Of a stretch of 64,000 bases of DNA, positions 53,617-62,987 are shown piece after piece. Every line of letters begins with the position of its first letter. The first letter of the stretch is position 1. Made by a program: the position numbers and the translations under genes. Source of the DNA: CAVZCC01 sp963773765 (GTDB taxonomy: Bacteria; Actinomycetota; Acidimicrobiia; Acidimicrobiales; Microtrichaceae); the NCBI GenBank assembly GCA_963773765.1, contig CAVZCC010000003.1, forward strand, positions 292,168 to 356,167, given 5' to 3'. The notes beneath the pieces are model-generated. The model was not told where the DNA came from. It worked only from the letters and a program-made list of their open reading frames with translations, and searched no databases.

Positions 53617-55032
53617 ATGTACGCCCGGACCCGGACCTTCTCCGATACCGATGTCCAGGTGACGACGTCGGCGCGTCCTCCCTCCAGGTCCCCTGCTGAC
53701 ACTCGACGGCGTACCTGGCGCTCGGGGGAGGGTCGGACTGCAGACCGCCCGGGAGTTCGGTCCCGAGGGGACCATCGACGAGATCGCCGCCGGCCGGCCT
53801 GCGGGCCGGGGAGGCGGTGGCTTCCCCACGGGGGACAAGTGGCGCTCCATCCGCGCCGCCGGGGGTGGCCGTCACTTCGTGGTCGCCAACGGTGCCGAGG
53901 GCGAGCCGGCCACCTTCAAGGACCGGACGCTCATGCGCGTCGACCCGTTCCGGGTCGTCGAGGGCGCGGCGATCGCCGCGTGGCGGTCGGGGCCGAGGAG
54001 ATCTACCTGGCCACCAAGGCGTCGTTCCGCACCGAAGCCGCGAACCTGCGTGATGCGGTGGCGGAGCTCGAACGGCACGGTCTGCTCGACGGGTTGACGG
54101 TGCGGGTCGTCGAGGGGCCGGGCGAGTACCTGTTCGGTGAGGAGAAGGCACTCCTCGAGGTGATCGAGGGCCGTGAGCCGCTTCCCCGTGAGCTGCCCCC
54201 GTGGCAGCACGGGCTGTTCGCCACCGTGACCATTGGCTGGGAGTCCGCCAGCAGCCGGTCGAGCGAACCACCGATGAGCAATCCCACGTTGGTGAACAAC
54301 GTCGAGACCCTGGCGGCTGCGGCCCACATCCTCGAGCGGGGGGCCGAGTGGTACCGGACCATGGGGACGGCGGCCTCGCCCGGCACCATCGTCGCCACCG
54401 TCGTCGGCGACGTCCGCCATCCCGGCGTCCACGAGGTCGAGATGGGCACGCCCTTCGACGAGCTGCTGGAGCGCTGTGGAGGGCCTCTGGAGGGGCGGAC
54501 CTTCAGGCGGCGCTGTCCGGTGTGTCGAACGCGGTGTTGGCCGCCGGCGACTTCGACGTCCCGCTCACCCACGAGGACCTCGCCGCCCGCGGTTCGGGCC
54601 TGGGTGCAGCGGGGTTCGTGGTCGTACGACGACCGACGGTCCATGCTCGCCGTCGCCGCCGAAGTCAGCCGGTTCCTGTCGGTCGAGTCGTGCGGCAGTG
54701 CCCACCGTGCAAACAGGGCGGCCTGGCCATCACCGAGGTCCTGGTGGGGATCGCCGAGAGGCGGGATCCGACCTGGCGACCTGGGCCGCCTCAACGCCCT
54801 GCTCAGATCGGTGACGGATGCGAACCGGTGCTACCTGGGCACCGAGGAGCAGGTGGTCGTGTCGTCCATCCTCCGATCGTTCCCCGAAGACATCGCCGCT
54901 GTGACTCGAAGCGGCGCGACCCCGGCGGAGACGATCCTCGTCCCGCTCATCGTCGACCTCCTCGCTGACGGGACCGTCATCCACGACTCGAAGCACCGGT
55001 CGAAGCGCCCCGACTGGACCTACGGAGACTGA
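53617..55032 (+). CDS. NuoF-like NADH-binding flavoprotein, many frame breaks
   Basis: Across frames the protein shows the FMN/NADH site (GRGGGGFPTGDKW, NGAEGEPATFKDRTLM), GPGEYLFGEEKALLEVIEGR, PTLVNNVETLA, an SLBB domain, and the 4Fe-4S segment with Cys in ESCG, QCPPCKQGG and a fourth in NRCYLGTEEQ. This is the 51-kDa subunit type of complex I and NAD-dependent hydrogenases/formate dehydrogenases. No NuoE, NuoG or other subunits are nearby. Breaks fall near 53690, 53985, 54500, 54625, 54695 and 54775; at 54695 a base seems missing. ATG 53617 is a guess. It may be a decaying gene or a poorly read intact one. Confidence 0.7.
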   Translation: MYARTRTFSDTDVQVTTSARPPSRSPADTRRRTWRSGEGRTADRPGVRSRGDHRRDRRRPACGPGRRWLPHGGQVALHPRRRGWPSLRGRQRCRGRAGHLQGPDAHARRPVPGRRGRGDRRVAVGAEEIYLATKASFRTEAANLRDAVAELERHGLLDGLTVRVVEGPGEYLFGEEKALLEVIEGREPLPRELPPWQHGLFATVTIGWESASSRSSEPPMSNPTLVNNVETLAAAAHILERGAEWYRTMGTAASPGTIVATVVGDVRHPGVHEVEMGTPFDELLERCGGPLEGRTFRRRCPVCRTRCWPPATSTSRSPTRTSPPAVRAWVQRGSWSYDDRRSMLAVAAEVSRFLSVESCGSAHRANRAAWPSPRSWWGSPRGGIRPGDLGRLNALLRSVTDANRCYLGTEEQVVVSSILRSFPEDIAAVTRSGATPAETILVPLIVDLLADGTVIHDSKHRSKRPDWTYGD

Positions 55033-55455
55033 CAGCAACGCCCAGTTGTGACGAAGCGGTCCAGGAGCTGCCCGGCGTGGTGCCGTTCGAAGCTGCCATT
55101 CCGTACGAGATGTCACGAGTTCGGCGTCGACGGGCCTCGGAGTCGAGGGGCCGCTGTTCTTCCGGCTGTCCGAGGGTGCCCGGATCCGTGCGGAACAAGG
55201 ATGCCCAGTGGACCAATGAACTCTCGAGGCCCTGATCGACGGGGGCTCCCGAGGACGCCTCGTTCAGGACGTTGGCCTTCTCCAGCCCAGCGGGTCATCA
55301 GCGGCCCATCGATCACCACCCTCACACCCCCTTCTGTGATGCACAGGATCACCCTAGGTGACCGCTGGCCGACGAAGCGCGGTTTGCGGCCGGTTCGGGA
55401 TCAAGGCACGCGTTTGCCCGTCGGCGATCGGGCCGGTCTCCAGCAGCTCGCCGGT
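55033..55455 (+). other. 423-base stretch with no recognisable gene
   Basis: Between the NuoF-like gene and the cyclase-ATPase remnant, no frame on either strand shows a family I know. Short open frames exist, but none has a convincing start with ribosome site or domain signature. The region could hold a further frame-broken gene. Confidence 0.4.
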
Positions 55456-58113
55456 GTGACGCGACCCACGGGCACGGTGTCCTTCCTCTTCACCGACATT
55501 GAGGGCATGCGCAGGCTGTCGGCATCGTCGCCACAGTCAAATCAGGTCTCGGCATTGGGCCTGCACGACCACCTCGGTGCAATCAGACCGTCGCTGCGCA
55601 CGGTGGCTTCCTGCTCCACGGCGGGGGACGGCATCGGAGCGTCGTTCCAGCGCGCAGCCGATGCCGTGGGTGCGGCAGTCGCCCTTCAGGTCGGACTGAG
55701 GAGGGTTCGAATTGGCCCGACGGCGTCGGATTACGTCCGTGTCGGTGTGCACACCAGCGAAGCCGAGCGCGACAGCGGCTCGGCCACCGGTGAACCGAGC
55801 GCACGTGGATCGACGAGGCCAACGGCGGCTCGGTGGTGGTCTCGTCCACCACCGCCGAAGTCATCATACGACGACTCGAGCTGGTCGATCTCGGAACCTC
55901 CTGAAGGGGGTCCCGACGAGATGCAGCTCTATGGCGTGTCCGCCGAGGGATGGCGGTCCGGGGACGATCGTCCCCTGACGGGACCGCGGCCGGATGGTGA
56001 AGCTCCCACGGGCGGTGCACGGACACATCGGCCGGGAGAACGAGCTCGAGCGGCTGGATCGACGAACTCGACCATCGTCGGGTGGTGACCCTGACGGGCC
56101 CGGGCGGCGTCGGCAGACCCGTGTCGGCGGTCGAAGCGGCGTGGAGGATGGCGCCGTTCGCGTCCTGGTCGGGCGTGGTGATGGTGGAGCTGGCCCCTGT
56201 CGGTGACCCCCAGCCATCATCGTTTCAGGTCGCCGCAGCGATCAATGCACGGCCCCAGGACCAGGAGTCGCTGGACAGCGGTCGTTCGGTCTACTGTCGG
56301 AAGCCAGTGCGTCTGGTGCGTGCTCGACAACTGCGGCGCGTGATCGACGCTGCGGCTGCAGTCGGTGGCCGTCTCGGCGCAGAGACTGCTCCAGCGGTCA
56401 CGGTGCTGGCCACCAGCCGGGAGCCGCTCGGCGTCCCCAGCGAGACCATGGTCCGCGTCGCCTCCCTCGACACTGAGGGCGCCGAGCGGTCATTTGTATC
56501 TGCAGCGGGCCCCGGAGGCCGACGCCGGTCTCCGAAGCCGCTCGGCGAAGGCCACGAGGTCGTCGAGAGCATGTGCAGCAGTTGGACGGGATCCCGCTGG
56601 CGCAGCAGCGGCTCAAGTCCGGTCATTCACGGTCGGTCAGTTCGACGAAGCGTCTCGACGACCGGTTCCAGCTGTACGGCACCCGCCGGGAGGCGTTGAG
56701 CGTCATCGAGTTCTGCGGACCACGATCGACTGGTCGTTCCCGCCTCCTCAGCGAAGAAGAGCAGTGCTTCTTTCGCCGGATGACATATTCGCCGGTCGCA
56801 CCGACCTGAGCCGTCGAGGAGTAGTTCTGTACAAGACACCGAAGACAGCAACATGATGGAATTCTCGGCTCACTTCGTGGACAAGTCCATGGTGCTCGCC
56901 GAACGGGACGCCGTCCGGCATGCGCTACCGCAGCTGGAGACGTTGCGCAGTTCGGCGAGGAGCAGCTCATCGACGCCGGTGGGTCCGATGCCGTGCATCG
57001 CCGTCACCTCGACCGTTCCGGACGCTGGCCGAGGCGCCGTGGGACTGCGTACAACGGAGCTGATCCGGCCTGGTCGAGCGGAGGCATGGTTCGCCGTCGA
57101 GTGGGACAACCTCCGGAAGCCCATACTCGGGCCCTCGAGGAGGGCGACGCCGCGTCGCTCGAAGCGCTCTGCACCTGGACCTACCGGTGGGGCCATCGAC
57201 CACCTCCGGGTGGAGCATGCCGAGTGGGTCCGGCGCTCCCTCGCTCACTTCGGATCGGGCGACGCGCAGGCGGTCCCGATCACGCCGCCCGGCTCATCGG
57301 GCTGGCTGCGGGTGCGCCACTCCGCCTGGATTGCGAGGCGACAGCGCTCGACTGGGCCAAGGAGTCGTTGACTGGTCAACCCGACGCAACCCAGCACGGC
57401 TCAGTCAGCGTTCGATGCGAGCAGTGCCTCGCGCTCTACGAACTCGGCCGCGCCGACGTCGGCCCGGGCCATCGACGACTCGATGCGCTTCTCCGGCACC
57501 GACCACGTTCGAGGACACCGGCGCCCTGCTGATCCTCCACATCTGCGCCGCCCTGGCCCACACCGACCGACGAGTCGAGTTCGGCCAGCACTTTCGGGAG
57601 AAGGCGGTCGACCGCGAACCCGCCACTGACGGGTCGGGTCGGGTTCGCCGACAGCCTCGACGCGCTCTACGCCGGCGACACGAGCGGAGCGCTGGCCCGG
57701 CTCGACGAGGCCCTGTCCGACGCCCGGGCGATCGCGACCACTTCCTCGAGGGCGCTTGCAGGGGCTGCTCCTCGTCGCACTCGCCGGCCTGGTGACGAGT
57801 CCCCACCGAAGCCTTCGCATCGACACTGCGAAGCCTGGTCGCGAAGGGCAACTGGCAGACCGCGTGGTGGTCCCTCGAGGCCCTGGGCGAGCACTGGGCC
57901 TCGAGCGGGCGCCACCGAGCCCGCAGCAGCGGTCCTCCTCGGCCACCTCGAGTCGAGCGGCCGGAACTCGACGAGAGCCTTCGCCGACCGGCCCGGGGCA
58001 CCTCAGTCCATCGCTACCATCCGCACCACGACGCCCTCATCGAGCGCGGGGCCCGAACTCGACCGCGACGATCTCCATCGCCTATGTGCTCACCCGAACT
58101 CGAGAGCCCGTGA
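55456..58113 (+). pseudogene. Adenylate-cyclase-domain/AAA ATPase/TPR regulator, shattered
   Basis: Pieces of one large regulator appear in order but in many frames: a class III cyclase start (TGTVSFLFTDIEG, VRVGVHTSEAE), an NB-ARC-like ATPase (GRENELERL, VTLTGPGG, VTVLATSREPLGV, LDGIPLA, LRTTIDWSF, LSEEEQCFFRRM), then a winged-helix/TPR part (HFVDKSMV, AWFAVEWDNLRK, EHAEWVRRSLAHF) to a stop near 58111. Some expected stretches, such as the segment after LDGIPLA, are missing or scrambled. It is the most damaged gene in the window. I call it a pseudogene, though very poor sequence could also explain it. Confidence 0.6.
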
Positions 58114-58815
58114 CCAGCTGCGAGGGCCCTGTCACGACGCCGTTGTGCGCCGACCACCGAACCGGACAGGCAGCCACCCGAATCTCCGATACCCGACCGT
58201 GATCGTCACTGCCAGAAACGTGCAGTGGGTATGCGGTACCGGATGGGCTCCGCATGCGACGAGCACTCGGGGCTCGAGTAGACGACACTAGTTTCCAGAT
58301 TGGTGGAGCTGATGGGCAATCGCACACTGCCACGACCCCCTGCTCGCGGAAGACCACCCGGGTTGCCCGTCGTCGTCCGTGGGTGTACGTCGATGACATG
58401 ACTGACGGCGCGTCGTCCGTGGAGGGTCCGTGGTCGTCGTTGAGTGTCGCGGGGTGAATAAGGCACCCCCTTAGGCACCCCACTCGTCTCTCGCAGCGCG
58501 CATGTCGTCGAGCGTTGAACCACGGCCACGCCCCGCGCCACAGCGGCTCAGGACAGCCGGTCATGCTTTTCGCCTGGACAGCGACATGCCGTTCGGATTG
58601 CTAGTGCGGCGTGGCCCCTAGCGGTGCAGACCCGGTAGTTAACGGCCCATGTACTCAGCGGCGCGCCCGGCCACACGGGAAGTCGAACCTGTCTGAGGGA
58701 CCGGAACCTTGGCGACCTTCGTGTCGTGCAACCGGGCGGCACTCGGTCTGAGATGCAACCGAACTGCACCCGGTTGGGGTCTTCTTCGCTCGTCGACGCG
58801 TGCTGCACTCGGTGC
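58114..58815. other. 702-base stretch with no recognisable gene
   Basis: GC content looks lower than in the surroundings and no frame shows a known domain. A minus-strand frame of about 160 residues spans 58082-58564 but has no family signal. The only structure noted is the direct-repeat box at 58754-58773. No tRNA, insertion sequence ends or integrase were found. Confidence 0.4.
58754..58773 (+). promoter_or_regulatory. 20-bp box, copy 1 (direct repeat of GCAxCC)
   Basis: TGCAACCGAACTGCACCCGG contains GCAACC and GCACCC spaced by one helical turn. It ends 43 bases before the ATG of the DUF2252 gene. A copy with one mismatch lies 32 bases before the antiporter gene at 62937-62956, on the other side of the kinase-regulator pair. 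Spacing of about 10 bases fits OmpR-type regulators. Confidence 0.45.
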
Positions 58816-60227
58816 ATGACCGACTCAGTGATGCCCCCGTTCCCGAGCTCCGAGGCGGAGGATCAGGTCGAAGCGGGGCGCGACGGCCCGCCGCGTCGTC
58901 CCCAGGCGGTCTCACGCCGAGTGGAGGCCACCGGCGGGACGCCCGGAGGCGCCGGCGGTCCTGTGCGCCGAGGACGAGACCGCGCTCGCCCGACCTCGTG
59001 CCGGTCCGGCACGGACGCATGTCGGCGAGTGCGTTCACCTTCTACCGGGGCGCTGCAGCGATCATGGCCGCCGACCTGGCCGCCACGCCCGTGTCGGGGC
59101 TGACGGCCCAGTTGTGCGGCGACGCCCATCTGTCGAACCTGGGGGTGTTCGCCTCCCCGGAACGTCAGCTCCTGTTCGACCTCAACGACTTCGACGAGAC
59201 GTTGCGCCGGCCCGTGGGAGTGGGACCTGAAGCGGCTGGCGACCAGTTTCGTGATCGCCGGCCGCGACAACGGCTTCCGGACGGGAAGTCGAGGGATGCG
59301 GCCGAGGTGTGCGCGAGGTCCTACCGGGAAGCGATGCGCTCGTTCGCCGACGTCCGGCCCCCTGGACACGTGGTACGCCCACGCGAACGCTGACGAGGTC
59401 GCCTCCGTCCTCGCCGCGTCAGGCGTCAGGGCGTACCGGGGCGAGACGAAGAAGGCGTTGGCGAAGGCCAGGTCCCGGACCAGCCGGAAGCGTCCTGCGG
59501 CAAGCTCACCGAGGAGGTCGACGGCCGGCTGCGCTTCATCGACCAGTCGCCGCTCGTCGTCCCGCTTGCGGTCGATCGACGGTCTGGGCGAGCCGGAGGA
59601 GGTGGCAGGAGCGGGTCAGGTCGTTCTTCGGTCGGTACGTCGACACGCTTCCCGACGACCGTACCGCCACCTGATCGGCCAGTACCGGGTGCTCGACATC
59701 GCCCACAAGGTGGTGGGGGTGGGCAGCGTCGGCACCCGGGCGTTCATCGTCCTGCTGGTGGGCCGGTGCGAGCGACCCGCTGGTGCTCCAGTTCAAGGAG
59801 GCGGTCCGTCGGTGCTCGAGGCACACCTGGGCCCGAGCGATCTATGCGTCGCCGGGCGAGCGGGTGGTGCAGGGCCAGCGGATGATGCAGGCCGCTTCCG
59901 ATGTGTTCCTCGGCTGGAACGACGCGGATGACGGCCGCCACTACTACTGGCGGCAGTTGCGGGACATGAAGGGTCCGGCCGAGACGGCGACCATGTCACC
60001 CGCAGCGCTCCGGGCCTACGGGGACTTGTGCGGGTGGTCCCTGGCCCGGGCACACGCCCGTTCCGGCGACTGCGTCGCCATCGGCGTCGTATCTCGGGCG
60101 TGGCACGGCCATGGACGAGGCGGTCGGCTGGTTCGCTGTCGCGTACGCCGACCAGAACGAGGCCGACTACGCGGCCCATCAGGCGGCGGTCGCCGACGGC
60201 ACGATTCCGGTCCGGCTGGACGTGTGA
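58816..60227 (+). CDS. DUF2252 family protein, many frame breaks
   Basis: DUF2252 blocks appear in order across frames: VPVRHGRMSASAFTFYRGAA, LCGDAHLSNLGVFASPER, LLFDLNDFDETLR, SFVIAGRDNGF, YRVLDIAHKVVGVGSVGTR, QFKEAVRR, GQRMMQAASDVFLGW, YYWRQLRDMKG, LARAHARSGD and YADQNEADY. The fold resembles aminoglycoside phosphotransferases and kinases (GDAHLSN recalls HGDxHxxN); function unknown. Breaks are spread about every 100-200 bases. ATG 58816 and TGA 60225-60227 bracket a full-length gene. Confidence 0.75.
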
Positions 60228-60308
60228 GGCGGCTCGGGCCGATGGAGCGACGAGCCCGTCGTCGTACGCTCGGTTCCAGGCCGGCCAACAGAAGGCGGAG
60301 GTGACGGC

Positions 60309-62187
60309 GTGACACGATCGGAGCTCATCCCGGCCTCGGTGCTGGAGGCGTGCCCCATCGCGGCGATCGGCCTGGACGACGACGGCCTGGTCACATCTTG
60401 GAACGGTGGCGCCGCGGCGCTGTTCGGGTATGCACCGACCGAGGCGATCGGCCGGGCGGTCGTGGAACTCATCGCGCCTCCCCGCCAACGCGAGGGCGGC
60501 ATGCCGGTCTGGCAGTTCCTGACCGGCGACCAGTCCGGGCTGCGCGGCAGGTGTGACGCTGCTCGCGACGCACCGCAGTGGCAACGAGTTCGGTGTGGAA
60601 CTGACCTTGTCGCAAGGGACACCGGGCGGCGCCGTGCTGTGGGCCCGGCCGGCGTCAGAGACCGATCGGGACGAGCCGGAACCGGACGTGTTCCGGACCA
60701 TCTTCGAGCGGGCCCCCGAGGGCATCACCATCCTCGACGAGCACGGTCTCCAACGAACCGTCAATCCGGCGGGACTGCGCATGGTCGGCCTCCGGTCGGG
60801 CATGGAGCGGGCCGGGTTCGGCCTGGGGTTCGTCCATCCCGACGACCTCCACCCGTTCGAGGACCGAGCCCGCCGGCGAGCCGCCGGAGAGGACGTCCGG
60901 GACGAACCGTTCCGATACCGGGTCAGCCATGCCGACGGGTCCTGGCGTTGGCTCGAGTCCATCACCGTCGACCTCCGAGACGTCCCACCGGTCTCGGGGT
61001 TCGTGGTCCTCTCCCGCGATGTGACCGAGGCACAGGAGCAACGCCTGGCGCTCGAGGAAGCCACCGCCCGACTCGATGCGTTCGTCCGCGCCCTGCCCGA
61101 GCCCACGTTGCTCACCGATGTCGATGGCATGGTCGTCCTTGCCAACGAGGCGACAGCGACGCTGTGCGAGGTCGAGGATGCCGGGGCGTTGACCGGACGG
61201 GTGGAACCCCATCTGGATGCTCTGCGGTCAGCAGCAGTCGACGGCGACAGCGTGGTCGACCGGCTCGAGCGCCGGGGACCAGGCTCACAGATGGCTTCCG
61301 GTGGTGACGTGCGCCTGCACGACGGTCGCCACCTCGAGGTGGACGTCGTTCCCGTCCGAACCACGGACGGACGCGAGCTCGGGACCTTCTGGCTGCTTCG
61401 TGACGTGACGTCACTCCGACTCGATGAGCAGCGACGGGCGGAGTTGCTGGACCTGGAACAGGCGGCGCGGACCGCAGCTGAGGACCACGCCCGCAGGTTG
61501 CAGCAGTTCGATGAGTACCGGAACCGGGTCCTGGCCGCGGTGTCCCACGAGCTCCGGACACCGTTGACGTCCATCCTCAGCGCATCGGAGCACCTCGAGA
61601 CCGATCCGGTGGACACCGCCGAGATGCGCACGTACGCCGGGTTGATCCGGCGGAACGCCAGTCGCCTGGACGTGCTCGTCGCTGACCTCCTGGTGGTGGG
61701 CCGCCTGCAGTCGGGCACCCTGCCGATGGAGTTCGGTCCGGTCGACGTGCCGGCGCTCCTCGACCAAGTGGCGCAGATCCATCTCAACCCGGCCGGACCG
61801 CCGGTCGACGTGGAGGCAACCGACGGTCCGCCGGCAAGAGCGGACGCCCTCCGGCTGTCCCAGGTGGTCGGGAACCTCGTGGCCAACGGTCTGAAGTTCG
61901 GCGACGAGGACGGCGTCCGGGTCCGAGCCCGCCACGACGACGGCGTCTGGACGATCACCGTGTCGGACCACGGCGTCGGCATCCGACCCGATGACCGGGA
62001 GCGGGTGTTCGACGAGTTCTACCGATCGACCTCCACCGAGGCGGTCGCAGGCGGCAGCGGCCTGGGACTGTCGATCGCGAAGGGGATCGTCGAGCTCCAC
62101 GGGGGGACCATCCGGATGGCCCCGGCCGCCGACGGCGGCACCGAGGCAACAGTGACCATCCCGGACTGGCGTGCCGCTGATGGCTGA
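60309..62187 (+). CDS. PAS-domain sensor histidine kinase, one frame break
   Basis: A soluble kinase of about 625 residues with no membrane helix. It has three PAS-like domains (starting near PIAAIGLDDDGLVTSWN, IFERAPEGITILDEHG and RALPEPTLLTDVDG), HisKA with H-box SHELRTPLTSI, and HATPase with GNLVANGLKFGD, SDHGVGI and GSGLGLSIAKG. One extra base near 60551 (GGCAGG/GTGACG) joins the first PAS to the rest; the length is 3n+1. GTG 60309 has GGAGG upstream. The regulator gene overlaps its end by 8 bases. Confidence 0.88.
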
Positions 62188-62885
62188 GCGTCGTCGCATC
62201 CTGGTCGTCGACGACGACGCCGACCTGGCCTTCCTGGTCGGCGAGTTGCTGCGCCGCAACGACTTCGAACCCGTCATCGAGGGGACCGGGCGGGGGGCGC
62301 TGCGGGCCGCGTTCGAGCACCGGCCGGAGCTGGTCATCCTGGACCTCGGCCTGCCCGACCTCGACGGCCTCGAGGTGCTGACCCGGCTCCGCGACATGGC
62401 AGATGTCCCGGTCCTGGTGCTCACCGCCCACGACCGGGAGACCGACAAGGTCGAGGGCCTGACGCGAGGGGCCGACGACTACCTCACCAAGCCGTTCGGC
62501 AACGCCGAGCTCATCGCCCGGATCGACGCCCTCCTCCGCCGGTCCCCACCGTCGGCGGCGCCCACGCAGCTGACGGCTACCAGGACGCCGGCTTGAGCGT
62601 CGACTTCGTCACCCACGACGCCACCGTCGACGGTCGGACGGTGGAGCTCACCCCGACGGACTGGCGGCTCCTGAGCGTCCTGGTACGCCACGAGGGCCGG
62701 TCCTCACCCACGACGACCTCCTGGATCTGGCGTGGAGCGACCCCGCGGCGTCGGGCCGTCGCGGGTCAAGTACGCCGTGCTGCGGTCTGCGGCAACGGCT
62801 GGGTTGGACCGACATCGACGACTGCCCGATCCAGGCCGTCCGGGGCTTCGGCTACCGGTACGTCGCGCCCCGCCCCGAGAGCTGA
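62180..62885 (+). CDS. OmpR-family response regulator, frame breaks
   Basis: The receiver domain is intact in one frame (VVDDDADLAF, phospho-Asp in VILDLGLPDLDG, TKPFGNAEL). The winged-helix part is split over frames: DFVTHDATVDGRTVELTPTDWRLLSVLVRH, then LAWSDPAASG-like, RVKYAVLR and AVRGFGYRYVAP to TGA 62883-62885. Breaks fall near 62575, 62700 and 62770-62800. It pairs with the overlapping PAS kinase. Confidence 0.82.
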
Positions 62886-62936
62886 CCCGTCCCACCCCGA
62901 CGGGGTGCCTCCGGGTCGCCGGGGCTGCCCCCGTTC

Positions 62937-62956
62937 TGCAACCGAACGGCACCCGG
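62937..62956 (+). promoter_or_regulatory. 20-bp box, copy 2 (direct repeat of GCAxCC)
   Basis: TGCAACCGAACGGCACCCGG differs at one base from the box at 58754-58773. It lies 51 bases past the regulator stop and 32 bases before the antiporter start, a suitable place for an activator of the antiporter gene. Confidence 0.45.
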
Positions 62957-62987
62957 CCCGTCCACCCGCGTCCGTTAGGACTGGAGC

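Noticed and set aside
58082..58564. Minus-strand open frame of about 160 codons
   Set aside because: No domain, biased composition and overlap with the end of the shattered regulator make it an unlikely gene.
51676..60227. A phage-defence island (CPBP protease, cyclase-ATPase, DUF2252)
   Set aside because: No nuclease, toxin, reverse transcriptase or integrase is present, and each family has ordinary roles in actinobacteria.
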